Below, piece after piece: positions 18,151 to 26,267 of a stretch of 64,000 nt of DNA (position 1 is the first letter of the stretch; every line of letters starts with the position of its first letter). The stretch comes from JAOSJL01 sp963704035 (GTDB lineage: Bacteria; Actinomycetota; Acidimicrobiia; IMCC26256; JAOSJL01), in the NCBI GenBank assembly GCA_963704035.1, contig CAVPGR010000002.1:1237134-1301133 (forward strand). The letters are read 5' to 3'. The notes under the pieces were generated by a model that worked only from the letters and a program-made list of their open reading frames with translations, had not been told where the DNA came from and searched no databases. Made by a program: the position numbers and the translations under genes.

Positions 18151-19410
18151 TCAGGTGACCATCCGGTCGGCGAAAGCGGACTCGTCGAACGGCCCCACGG
18201 CGGCGAGAACCATGGTGGGATCAGCGAACAGCCGCTCGACGACCGCCCCGACGTCGTCGGGAGTCACGGAGCGCATCTTGTCGACGACCTCGTCGACCGT
18301 CAGGACCTCACCGAGTGTCAGCTCGGAGCTTCCGATCCGGTGCATCCGACTCGCAGCTGTTTCCAGCGACAGCGACAGCGAGCCGACCAGATGCCCCTGC
18401 GCGGCACGGAGCTCTTCCGCACTCACCCCACCGTCGCGACGGAGACGCTCGATCTGCTCGTCGATGACGGCCAGTGCCTCACCGACCCGCTCCGGGCCGG
18501 TGCCGACGTAGATGCCGAATGCACCGGTCTCTTCGAAGGCGGCGCGGTATGAGTACACCGAATAGGCGAGACCGCGGAGCTCACGGACCTCCTGGAACAG
18601 GCGTGAGGCCATTCCGCCACCGAGAACCTGGTTCACAGCCCCCAGCGCCCAGCGTGCGTCATCGGCACGTGGAAGAGAGCGGACACCGAGGACCACGTGC
18701 GCCTGTTCGGTCGGACGCTTCTGGACCGCTACGGGAAGCGGCGAACCGATCTCCGGCCGGGGACGGGCGGGTCGGTCACCCGCGTCACCCTCGACGAGGA
18801 GCGCACCGAGGCGTTCGACCACCTGTGCGTGATCGACGTTCCCCGCGGCGGCCACGACGAGGTTCCGGGAGCGGTAATGCTCCCGGTGGTAGCCCGCAAT
18901 GTCGTCGCGACTCAGGTCGCCGACCGTCTCGTGGCTCCCGATGACTTCGCGGCCGATCGGATGTTTCGGGAACAACGCGGCACCGAAAGTCTCGTGGGCG
19001 ACGTCGTCGGGCGCATCATCGCGCATGCGGATCTCTTCGAGAATGACCTGACGCTCGGCGTCGACTTCCTGCGTACGGAAAGAGGGCTCACGGATGATGT
19101 CGGAGAGGATGTCGGCCGCCAGGTCGAATTCCTCGTCGGGGACCCGCACGTAGAACGCGGTGTACTCGTGCGTCGTGAAGGCGTTCATGTCGCCGCCGAC
19201 GGCCTCGACCGCCTCGGCGATGCCGCGCGCGCTCCAGCGTTCCGTTCCTTTGAACAACATGTGCTCGAGAAAGTGGCTGGCCCCCGCGAGGTCGGGTGAC
19301 TCGTCGCGTGAGCCGGTCCCGACCCAGACACCCAGCGCCACCGAGCGCAGCGTGGGCATTCTCTCCGTGACGACCCGGACCCCCGAATCGAGGGTGGTGC
19401 GCTCGATCAC
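18151..19410 (-). CDS. M16 family zinc metallopeptidase (pitrilysin / processing peptidase type)
   Basis: A 419-residue M16B peptidase. The inverted zinc motif HFLEH lies in the segment SHFLEHMLFKGT; a Glu about 70 residues later (in NAFTTHEYTAFY and following) completes the usual set. The C-terminal half has RGLAYSVYSY. The GTG start overlaps the pnp stop as GTGA. Linkage of an M16 peptidase to pnp is very common in actinobacteria and firmicutes, although the functional reason is not established. Expression is almost certainly tied to pnp. Confidence 0.9.
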   Translation of the reverse strand: MIERTTLDSGVRVVTERMPTLRSVALGVWVGTGSRDESPDLAGASHFLEHMLFKGTERWSARGIAEAVEAVGGDMNAFTTHEYTAFYVRVPDEEFDLAADILSDIIREPSFRTQEVDAERQVILEEIRMRDDAPDDVAHETFGAALFPKHPIGREVIGSHETVGDLSRDDIAGYHREHYRSRNLVVAAAGNVDHAQVVERLGALLVEGDAGDRPARPRPEIGSPLPVAVQKRPTEQAHVVLGVRSLPRADDARWALGAVNQVLGGGMASRLFQEVRELRGLAYSVYSYRAAFEETGAFGIYVGTGPERVGEALAVIDEQIERLRRDGGVSAEELRAAQGHLVGSLSLSLETAASRMHRIGSSELTLGEVLTVDEVVDKMRSVTPDDVGAVVERLFADPTMVLAAVGPFDESAFADRMVT

Positions 19411-22010
19411 CGCCGGCGCCGCCGACCACCCCGTCGACCGCCACCACCGGAGCGACCCGGGTCTGCCGGGCCGAGGTCGCCGAACTCCTCGGACGCCTCT
19501 TTTTCCCACGCATCGCTGAACGACACGCTCTCCGCGTCGCCCGACCCGCCGTCGCGGTCCCGGTCGCGGCCTCCGCCGTCGCGGTCCCGGTCGCGACCTC
19601 CCCCATCGCGGTCGCGGTCACGGTCACGACTGCGACCCCGATCCCGATCCCGGTCACGATCCCGGTCACGATCTCGATCGCGGTCGCGGTCCCGATTCCG
19701 GTCCCGGTCCCGGTCCCGATCCCGGCCTCGGTCCCGGTCGCGACCTCCGCCGTCACGATCCCGACCTCGACCACGCCCACCGCGGTCATCGTCGTCGTTC
19801 CGCTTCGAGCCACGATCACCGTCGTCACCACCACCGCCTTCACCGGCGATCGACAGGGAGATCTTGCCCTGGTTGTCGATGTCGTCCACGACGACCTTCA
19901 CCTCGTCGCCGAGGTCCAGAACGTCTTCCACCCGGTCGATGCGACGCCCACCTCCGATCTTGGAGATGTGCAGCAGACCGTCACGTCCCGGAAGGATGTT
20001 CACGAAGGCGCCGAACTTGGTGATGTTGACGACTCGCCCGTCGTACTCCCCGCCGAGTTCCGCCGTGGGTGGGTCGAGGATCAACTCGATCCTCCGACGC
20101 GCCTCTTCGACCGCCTCGTTGTCGTTCGAGCCGATCGCCACGGTGCCGACCATGCCGTCGTCGTCGACAGCAACGTCGGCGCCGGTCTCCTGCTGGATCG
20201 TGTTGATGACCTTGCCCTTGGGCCCGATCACCTCACCGATCTTGTCCATCGGGATCTCGAAGCTGATGATCTTCGGTGCCGTCTTGCGCACGTCGCCGCG
20301 GTGCTCCGAGATGGCGTCGTTCATGACGTCGAGGATCTGGAGGCGCGCCTCCTTGGCCTGCTGAAGCGCCGAGATCAGCACGTCGGTGGGAAGACCATCG
20401 ATCTTCGTGTCGAGTTGGAGGGCCGTGACGAACTCGCTCGTGCCGGCAACCTTGAAGTCCATGTCGCCGAACGCATCCTCGGCTCCGAGAATGTCGGTGA
20501 GCGTCGTGTATTCGCCGTCGGCGTACACGAGACCCATCGCGATCCCGGCCACGGGCGCCTTCAGCGGCACACCGGCGTCCATCATCGAGAGGGATGACCC
20601 GCACACCGACGCCATCGACGTCGAGCCGTTCGACGCCAGCACGTCGGAGACGATCCGCAGCGCGTACGGCCATTCGTCGACCGGAGGAACCACCGGCACA
20701 AGTGCGCGCTCGGCGAGCGCGCCGTGCCCGATCTCGCGACGCTTCGGCGATCCGACCCGACCGGTCTCACCGGTCGAGAAGGGCGGGAAGTTGTAGTGGT
20801 GCATGTAGCGCTTGCGGTCATCGATGCCGATGCTGTCGACCATCTGCTCCATACGGGGCATTCCCAGGGTGGTCACCGTGAGCACCTGGGTCTCGCCGCG
20901 CTGGAACAGGCCCGAGCCGTGGGCGGTCGGAATCACACCGACCTCCGCCGACAGGGGACGAAGCTCGGTCGTGCCGCGGCCGTCGATGCGCACACCCTCG
21001 GCGACGATCCGGGAACGAACGACGTCCTTCTGGAGTGAACGGAACGCCCCCTTGACCTCCTTGGCACGTCCCTCGAAGGGAGCGTCGTCACCGGCGAGAC
21101 GCTCCACGAGGTCGGCCTTGATCTCGTCGATCCGGCTTTCGCGGTCCGCCTTGTCGGCGGTGGCCATGGCCGAGCGGGTGTCGTCGGCGGCGGCATCGCG
21201 TACGGCGTCGAACACCTCGTCGTCGTAGTCGACGTGGGCCTCCCAGGAGACCTCCGCGATCGGGCCGCGCTCGGCGATCAGCCGCTCACGCAGCTCGGTC
21301 TGGAGGTCGATCGAGGCCTCGATCCAGCGCTTCGACTCCTCGAGACCGTCGGCGATCACCTCTTCGGTCACCTTCGGCGCGCCTTCTTCGTACAGGCGCC
21401 ACGAACCCTCGGTGCCGCCGGCCTCCACCATCATGATGGCGATCTCGCCGGCATCGGTACGCCTGCCGGCTACGACGATCTCGAACGTCGACTCGTCGCC
21501 CTGCTGGTAGGTGGGGTGGGCGACCCACTCGCCGTCGAGGTGGGACATCCGCACGGCACCGATCGGGCCGTCGAAGGGAATGCCCGAGACGTAGAGCGCG
21601 GCGGACGCGCCGTTGATCGACGCCACGTCGTGCGGGTTCTCCTGGTCGGCCCCGAGGATCGTGGCGATGACCTGGGTCTCGTTGCGGAACTCCTTGGGGA
21701 AGGAGGGACGCAACGGTCGATCGGTGAGGCGACAGGTCAGGATCGCCTGCTCGCCCGGGCGACCCTCTCGACGGAAGAACGAGCCGGGGATCTTTCCGGC
21801 GGCGTACATCCGCTCCTCCACGTCGACCGTGAGGGGGAAGAAGTCGATCCCCTCACGGGGTTTGCTCGTGCCGGCCGTGGACAGCAGCGTCGTTTCACCG
21901 ACCTGCACGAACACGGCACCGGCCGCGAGGCCGGCGAGCTTGCCGGTCTCGAGCGTCATGGTGAGGCCGTCGTCGTTGATCGGCCCCGATACACGGATTG
22001 CGTCCGCCAT
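19407..22010 (-). CDS. pnp: Polyribonucleotide nucleotidyltransferase with long Arg-Asp repeat tail
   Basis: Phosphorolytic 3'-to-5' exoribonuclease, 867 residues. Order: first RNase PH domain from the N-terminus, an all-alpha linker, the second RNase PH domain with FSTGETGRVGSPKRREIGHG, a KH domain with IGPKGKVI near residue 590, and an S1 domain with YDGRVVNITKFGAFV near 650. After about residue 720 comes an unusual 140-residue tail dominated by alternating Arg-Asp and Gly-Gly-Arg. It is encoded by near-repetitive DNA at about 19550-19800. ATG 22010 has AGGAG 7 nt upstream. The enzyme core is normal; the tail could bind RNA or proteins, or drive condensation, which is inference. Confidence 0.95.
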   Translation of the reverse strand: MADAIRVSGPINDDGLTMTLETGKLAGLAAGAVFVQVGETTLLSTAGTSKPREGIDFFPLTVDVEERMYAAGKIPGSFFRREGRPGEQAILTCRLTDRPLRPSFPKEFRNETQVIATILGADQENPHDVASINGASAALYVSGIPFDGPIGAVRMSHLDGEWVAHPTYQQGDESTFEIVVAGRRTDAGEIAIMMVEAGGTEGSWRLYEEGAPKVTEEVIADGLEESKRWIEASIDLQTELRERLIAERGPIAEVSWEAHVDYDDEVFDAVRDAAADDTRSAMATADKADRESRIDEIKADLVERLAGDDAPFEGRAKEVKGAFRSLQKDVVRSRIVAEGVRIDGRGTTELRPLSAEVGVIPTAHGSGLFQRGETQVLTVTTLGMPRMEQMVDSIGIDDRKRYMHHYNFPPFSTGETGRVGSPKRREIGHGALAERALVPVVPPVDEWPYALRIVSDVLASNGSTSMASVCGSSLSMMDAGVPLKAPVAGIAMGLVYADGEYTTLTDILGAEDAFGDMDFKVAGTSEFVTALQLDTKIDGLPTDVLISALQQAKEARLQILDVMNDAISEHRGDVRKTAPKIISFEIPMDKIGEVIGPKGKVINTIQQETGADVAVDDDGMVGTVAIGSNDNEAVEEARRRIELILDPPTAELGGEYDGRVVNITKFGAFVNILPGRDGLLHISKIGGGRRIDRVEDVLDLGDEVKVVVDDIDNQGKISLSIAGEGGGGDDGDRGSKRNDDDDRGGRGRGRDRDGGGRDRDRGRDRDRDRDRNRDRDRDRDRDRDRDRDRDRGRSRDRDRDRDGGGRDRDRDGGGRDRDRDGGSGDAESVSFSDAWEKEASEEFGDLGPADPGRSGGGGRRGGRRRRR

Positions 22011-22049
22011 GGGACGGCTCCTCTCGCTTGGAGGAGCGCCGTGATTCCC

Positions 22050-22092
22050 AGTGGTCAACGTCCCGAACCGGGCGCTCGGGCAGGTGACCACT
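22050..22092. promoter_or_regulatory. Inverted repeat in the rpsO-pnp leader
   Basis: Perfect arms AGTGGTCA (22050-22057) and TGACCACT (22085-22092) around 27 nt that contain further C-run/G-run pairing. It lies 40 nt upstream of the pnp start. In other bacteria a hairpin here is a cleavage site for pnp autoregulation; that role here is inference. Confidence 0.5.
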
Positions 22093-22154
22093 GACAACCA
22101 GCGGCACTCCTTCGATGAAAGGGGGACGCGACCCTCGCCTCCCCCTGGTGACCG

Positions 22155-22403
22155 CTAGTGGCGGAGGCCCAGTCGGGCGATGAGTGTGCGGTAGCGCTCG
22201 ACGTCGGTGTCCCTCAGGTAGTTGAGGAGACGACGACGGCGCCCCACCAGCATCAAGAGCCCACGGCGCGAGTGATGGTCCTTCTTGTGGACCTTGAGAT
22301 GCCCGGTGAGGTGGTCGATGCGCTCCGTGAGGAGCGCGACCTGAACCTCGGGCGAACCCGTATCGGTCTCGTGCAGGCGGTACTCGGTGATGGTGTCGGA
22401 CAT
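22155..22403 (-). CDS. rpsO: 30S ribosomal protein S15
   Basis: Binds 16S rRNA in the platform of the small subunit. The core ETDTGSPEVQVALLTERI and KKDHHSRRGL is unmistakable, ending LIARLGLRH. From ATG 22403 the protein is 82 residues, a few shorter than the usual 89. No strong Shine-Dalgarno precedes it; a weak GGAG lies about 15 nt upstream, so the N-terminus is slightly uncertain. It sits upstream of pnp, the conserved arrangement. Confidence 0.93.
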   Translation of the reverse strand: MSDTITEYRLHETDTGSPEVQVALLTERIDHLTGHLKVHKKDHHSRRGLLMLVGRRRRLLNYLRDTDVERYRTLIARLGLRH

Positions 22404-22470
22404 GCGCGACTCGGTTGCTCCGTATTTTCCATTGATCGCGGACGTCGCGGGATGTTCCCGCAACCCCGGC

Positions 22471-22476
22471 AGGCTA
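22471..22476 (-). promoter_or_regulatory. Candidate -10 box for rpsO
   Basis: TAGCCT on the minus strand, overlapping the ribF stop codon, about 68 nt before the rpsO start. No -35 was recognised. Confidence 0.3.
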
Positions 22477-23496
22477 ACACGGGGCCCCGGATGTCCCCCC
22501 ATTCCCCCCGGGGGTCACGCCGGGGCTCTGCCCTCTGCTCTGCACGCCGAGAATCCGCCGGGTCTCGGCCACGTCGAGGGCTATGCGCTCGACCAGCTCC
22601 CCGGCGCTGTCGAAACGTTGCTCCCCCCGGATTCCGGCGACGAAGCGGACCGCCACCTGCTGCCCGTAGAGGTCCCCGTCGAAATCGAGGAGGTGGGCCT
22701 CGAGCAACGAGAACCGTTGATCGTGGTGGAACGTCGGGCGCCGACCGAGGCTCAGAGCAGCCTGGTGGAGATTCCCCGGTCCGTCGACGAAGTAGCCGGC
22801 GTAGATTCCGTCGGCGGGCATGGCGATCTCGTCCGGTACCGCGATGTTGGCGGTCGGGAAACCGAGATCCCGGCCCCGTTTGTCGCCTTCGACGACGGTT
22901 CCGCGCACCTCGTGGTGCCTGCCGAGGCGACGCGCCGCGGCCTCCACGTCGCCCATGGCGAGCAACTGTCGCACCTGCGTCGACGAATAGGGCTCACTGT
23001 CCGCGTCCGCCGACATCTCCGAGGCGGGTGACACCAGCCCGAGCCCGACGACCTCGAAACCGAGATCGGCCCCCATACGCTCGAGTAGCGACACGTCGCC
23101 CGACCGGCCGTAACCGAAGTGGAAGTCCGCGCCGACGACGACGATCCGCGCTTCGAGCTCTCCGACCAGAACCTCGGTGACGAAGTCCTCGGCGCTTTCG
23201 TGCCGTCGGGTGTCGTCGAAGCGGAGGACGCGACAGACGTCGAGGAGCCCTGTGCTCTCGAGCAGTTCCAGCTTCTGCGGGAGTGTCGTCAGGAGTTTCG
23301 GAGCCGATTCCGGCCGCACGACCTGTGTGGGATGTCGGTGGAAGGTGACGAGCGCAGCGTCGAGACCTCGGGCGTCGGCGAGCTCGCGCAACAGTCGCAG
23401 TACGGCACGGTGACCGAGATGCACCCCGTCGTACGCGCCGATCGTGACAGCGGTCGCACGCTCCTTCCGGTCGGGTCGCTCGTGAATGATGTTCAT
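22474..23496 (-). CDS. ribF: Bifunctional riboflavin kinase / FAD synthetase
   Basis: Makes FMN and FAD from riboflavin. The N-terminal adenylyltransferase domain carries GAYDGVHLGHRAVL with the HxGH nucleotide-binding motif. It later has SSTQVRQLLAMGDVEAA. The C-terminal kinase domain has the RGRDLGFPTANI motif. The 340-residue length fits the bifunctional type. A Gly/Pro-rich C-terminal end of about 20 residues is dispensable-looking. It lies between truB and rpsO as in many actinobacteria. Confidence 0.93.
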   Translation of the reverse strand: MNIIHERPDRKERATAVTIGAYDGVHLGHRAVLRLLRELADARGLDAALVTFHRHPTQVVRPESAPKLLTTLPQKLELLESTGLLDVCRVLRFDDTRRHESAEDFVTEVLVGELEARIVVVGADFHFGYGRSGDVSLLERMGADLGFEVVGLGLVSPASEMSADADSEPYSSTQVRQLLAMGDVEAAARRLGRHHEVRGTVVEGDKRGRDLGFPTANIAVPDEIAMPADGIYAGYFVDGPGNLHQAALSLGRRPTFHHDQRFSLLEAHLLDFDGDLYGQQVAVRFVAGIRGEQRFDSAGELVERIALDVAETRRILGVQSRGQSPGVTPGGNGGTSGAPC

Positions 23497-23522
23497 GCCA
23501 TTCGTCTCAGGATTTCCCCGGC

Positions 23523-24428
23523 TCAGGATGCCGACGCCACAACGACGGTCGGACGCAGTGTGTCACCGTCGGGCTCGTACACAGCGAGTAGTTCCCCGGT
23601 GTCGTCGACCACGGCCACTTCCCCACCACCGGCGGTCGCGCCCGGCACCGACGATTCTTCACTCCAGTCGCCCGGTGTCAGGGGACGCCCCACCTCGACG
23701 TGGCGCGCTCCCGCACTCCCGACCCGCACGCGGCGGAGGTGACCCACCGCCTGGGCCGGGGTCAGCAGTACGGCCGCGGGATCGGATTCCACGACCTCGA
23801 GCGGCGTGGCGTCGGCCAGCGTGTAGTCACCGACGCGCGTTCGGCGCAACACCCCCAGGTGGGCGGGGCCTCCGAGAGCCGCGCCGAGATCCGAAGCAAG
23901 TGTCCGGATGTACGTGCCACTGGAACACTCGACGGTAATCGTGGCGGCGGGGGGCGGGCCGGGATCGACGTTCTCGACCTCGAGGCGGTGGATCGTCACC
24001 GGCCGAGGTGGGCGCTCTACTTCCTTGCCTTCACGGGCGAGCTCGTGGAGGCGTCGCCCGCCGATCTTCACCGCCGACACCATCGGCGGCACCTGCTCGA
24101 TGTCGCCCACGAACGTCACCGCAGCGCCGGCCACCTGTTCCGCGGTGACCTCCATCGGCTCACTCGCGACAACCGTGCCCGACGCATCGAGCGTGTCCGT
24201 GGCCACACCGAAGACGACCGTGGCGTCGTAGGCCTTCGACTGCGTTTGGAGAAACTGAAGAAGCCGGGTCACCCGGCCGAGGCCGACGAGGAGCACTCCC
24301 GTGGCATCGGGGTCGAGCGTTCCGGCGTGACCGACCCGCTTCTGGCCCACGACACGCCGTAGGCGCGCGACGACGTCGTGGGACGTCCAACCAGCCGGCT
24401 TGTCGACGACGAGCAGTCCGTCGAGCAC
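23523..24428 (-). CDS. truB: tRNA pseudouridine(55) synthase
   Basis: Makes the universal pseudouridine in the tRNA T-loop. The catalytic motif is GHAGTLDPDATGVL with Asp39. Other family segments are GLLVVDKPAGWTSHD at the N-terminus, KAYDATVVFGVATDT and SSGTYIRTLASDLG. The 301 residues include a C-terminal PUA-like part. The start is GTG 24428, 9 bp after the nrnA stop. It is part of the rbfA-nrnA-truB-ribF run. Confidence 0.94.
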   Translation of the reverse strand: MLDGLLVVDKPAGWTSHDVVARLRRVVGQKRVGHAGTLDPDATGVLLVGLGRVTRLLQFLQTQSKAYDATVVFGVATDTLDASGTVVASEPMEVTAEQVAGAAVTFVGDIEQVPPMVSAVKIGGRRLHELAREGKEVERPPRPVTIHRLEVENVDPGPPPAATITVECSSGTYIRTLASDLGAALGGPAHLGVLRRTRVGDYTLADATPLEVVESDPAAVLLTPAQAVGHLRRVRVGSAGARHVEVGRPLTPGDWSEESSVPGATAGGGEVAVVDDTGELLAVYEPDGDTLRPTVVVASAS

Positions 24429-24437
24429 CGTCGCGGC

Positions 24438-25466
24438 TCAGAGCTCCGCGAGGATGCGCTCGACGACCGTCTCGGGATCGTCGGTGGTCGAAAAACCCGC
24501 TGCGGAGCGATGTCCGCCGCCACCCTCGGCGACGGCGATGCGGTGGACATCGACATCTTCGATCCCGCGCAGGCTGACGCGCTGGACGCCGTCGTCACCT
24601 TGCTTGATGACACACGTGACGTTGGCCTCCGCCGTCCGGCGGAGAATGTCGATCAATCCCTCCACCTCGTCGAATTCCACACCGAAGCGTTCCCTGTCGT
24701 CCCGGCTGACGGACGTCCAGACGAAATGCTTCTCGGGAACGAGTTGCGCGCGCTCGAGTGCGTCGCCGAGAAGCTTCAGATACGCCATCCGGTGCTCCTC
24801 GAAAAGCGTGCGACTGAGGCGCGACACCGGAATGTCGAATCCCATCAGGTCGCGGGCAACCTCGAAGGTGGCGTCCGTGGTGGTGTCGTACTGGAAGCGT
24901 CCGGTGTCGCAGACCAGAGCGGCGTAGAGGCACACGGCGGCGTCGTTGTTGAGCGGTAGGCCCGTGAGCCGGATCAGGCGGTGGACGAGCATTCCACTCG
25001 CCGCGGCGTCGGGATCGATGATGTTCAGCGTCCCGTACCGCTCGTTGGAGATGTGGTGATCGATGACCACGAGATCGGATGCCGCTCGAGCGTTCTTCTC
25101 GAGGTCACCGAGGCGCGCCAGCGAACCGGTGTCGAACGTGATCATCAATTCGGGAGCCTCGGGGAAGGCTGACGGTTCGGTCAACAGATCGAGGCCGGGC
25201 AACTCCCGGTAGTGCGGTGCGGTGACGAAGGGCTCCGAGAACGAGGCAATCGATGGCCGACCGGCCTCGCGAAGCGAGTGGAAGAGACCGAGCATCGCGC
25301 CGAGTGCGTCACCGTCAGGACTCACGTGACAGGCCAGGGCGACCGTGTCGGCTTCCGCCATCAGGCGCGCGGCCTGCCATAGTGCAGCGTCGATCGCCGC
25401 CGCGCCCGGATGATCCGCCACCGGTCCCCACCGCATCGTGTCGTCGGGTGCCGTCTCGTCGCTCAC
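24438..25466 (-). CDS. nrnA: DHH-family phosphoesterase (NrnA-type oligoribonuclease / pAp phosphatase)
   Basis: Degrades short oligoribonucleotides and/or 3'-phosphoadenosine 5'-phosphate. The DHH domain shows HVSPDGDALGAMLGL, TFDTGS and VIDHHISN. The C-terminal DHHA1 domain has the glycine-rich AEGGGGHRSAAGF. The 342-residue length is typical. The start overlaps rbfA by 4 bp (ATGA). Its place between rbfA and truB is conserved. Removal of pAp would also matter for sulfate assimilation, whose later steps (sulfite reductase, cysH) are encoded elsewhere in this window. Confidence 0.9.
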   Translation of the reverse strand: MSDETAPDDTMRWGPVADHPGAAAIDAALWQAARLMAEADTVALACHVSPDGDALGAMLGLFHSLREAGRPSIASFSEPFVTAPHYRELPGLDLLTEPSAFPEAPELMITFDTGSLARLGDLEKNARAASDLVVIDHHISNERYGTLNIIDPDAAASGMLVHRLIRLTGLPLNNDAAVCLYAALVCDTGRFQYDTTTDATFEVARDLMGFDIPVSRLSRTLFEEHRMAYLKLLGDALERAQLVPEKHFVWTSVSRDDRERFGVEFDEVEGLIDILRRTAEANVTCVIKQGDDGVQRVSLRGIEDVDVHRIAVAEGGGGHRSAAGFSTTDDPETVVERILAEL

Positions 25467-25888
25467 GAGTTCCCTCCGGCCCCACCGTCTCCCCGCTCAT
25501 CGAGGTCGCCGGTGCCACGCCCTCCGGATTCGTGGAGGCCGGCGAGGATCTCTTCGACCCGCTGGCCCGCCTCGATCGCCGGATCGGCCACGAACCTCAA
25601 GTGAGGCAGGTACTTCATGCGCACTTCGTCGCCGACGGACGCGCGCAACGCGGGTGCCGCCGAGCGAAGCGCATCGAGAGTGCCGTCGGCGTCGTCGGCG
25701 TGCCGGAGAGCGGAATAGAACACCTTCGCCTCCCGCAGATCCGGCGTGACCTCCACACCCGTGACTGTCACGAGCTCGAGACGTGGATCCGACATCCGTT
25801 CCAGTGCGTCGGCGAGGGCTTCGCGGAGCACCTCGTTGACCCGGGCCGAGCGGGGGTAGCGGCGGGTACTCACGCGGGCTCCGGCCAT
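25463..25888 (-). CDS. rbfA: 30S ribosome-binding factor A
   Basis: Assembly factor for the 30S subunit. It begins with the RSARVNEVLREALADALE region and has DLREAKVFYS and the usual LPHLRFVAD near the end of the fold. The 141 residues include a short Gly/Asp-rich tail. The start lies 19 bp inside the end of the DUF503 gene upstream, and the stop overlaps nrnA. Confidence 0.92.
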   Translation of the reverse strand: MAGARVSTRRYPRSARVNEVLREALADALERMSDPRLELVTVTGVEVTPDLREAKVFYSALRHADDADGTLDALRSAAPALRASVGDEVRMKYLPHLRFVADPAIEAGQRVEEILAGLHESGGRGTGDLDERGDGGAGGNS

Positions 25889-26160
25889 GCGACCTGGACG
25901 TCGAGCAGTTCCATGTCGGGAGCGGCATCAACGAGGCGATCCACGCGGATGCGCAGTTCGTCGAGTTGAACGGCCGAGGAAGCCACGAGGGCCACCGCTA
26001 CTGCTGCGCGCTGCCAGGTGTCCTGGTGGTCGACTTCGGCGACCGACACCTTCAGACGATGGCGGAGACCGTCGATCAGAGGGCGAAGCACGCGACGCTT
26101 CTCCTTCAAGGAACGGCTGTGCGGGATTCGTAGCTCGTATCGGACAGCGACGGCATACAC
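25870..26160 (-). CDS. DUF503 family protein
   Basis: A conserved small protein of 96 residues, often found between infB and rbfA (YlxP-like). Its hallmark is LRIPHSRSLKEKRRVLRPLIDGLRHR, read here from IPHSRSLKEKRRVL onward. GTG 26160 was chosen because the upstream extension runs through the palindromic repeat. The function is unknown; its operon context suggests a role in ribosome assembly. Confidence 0.85.
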   Translation of the reverse strand: MYAVAVRYELRIPHSRSLKEKRRVLRPLIDGLRHRLKVSVAEVDHQDTWQRAAVAVALVASSAVQLDELRIRVDRLVDAAPDMELLDVQVAWPEPA

Positions 26161-26203
26161 GATTTCATTCTCGCGCTCGGTTCCCCTGCCTCGCCTCGGG
26201 CGT

Positions 26204-26220
26204 CCGCAGGATACCTGCGG
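26204..26220. repeat. ATA-centred palindrome, copy B
   Basis: Arm CCGCAGG, centre ATA, arm CCTGCGG. It lies behind the infB stop and is flanked on both sides by CCTCG(C/T)CTCGG segments, as in copies C1 and C2. Confidence 0.75.
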
Positions 26221-26267
26221 CACTCATCCTCGTCTCGGTTCCCTGCCTCGCCTCGGATCTCGCAGAC

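Noticed and set aside
19550..19800. Plus-strand frame through the pnp repeat region as a separate Val/Thr-rich protein
   Set aside because: It is the complement of the Arg-Asp codon repeat in pnp and has no independent start signals.
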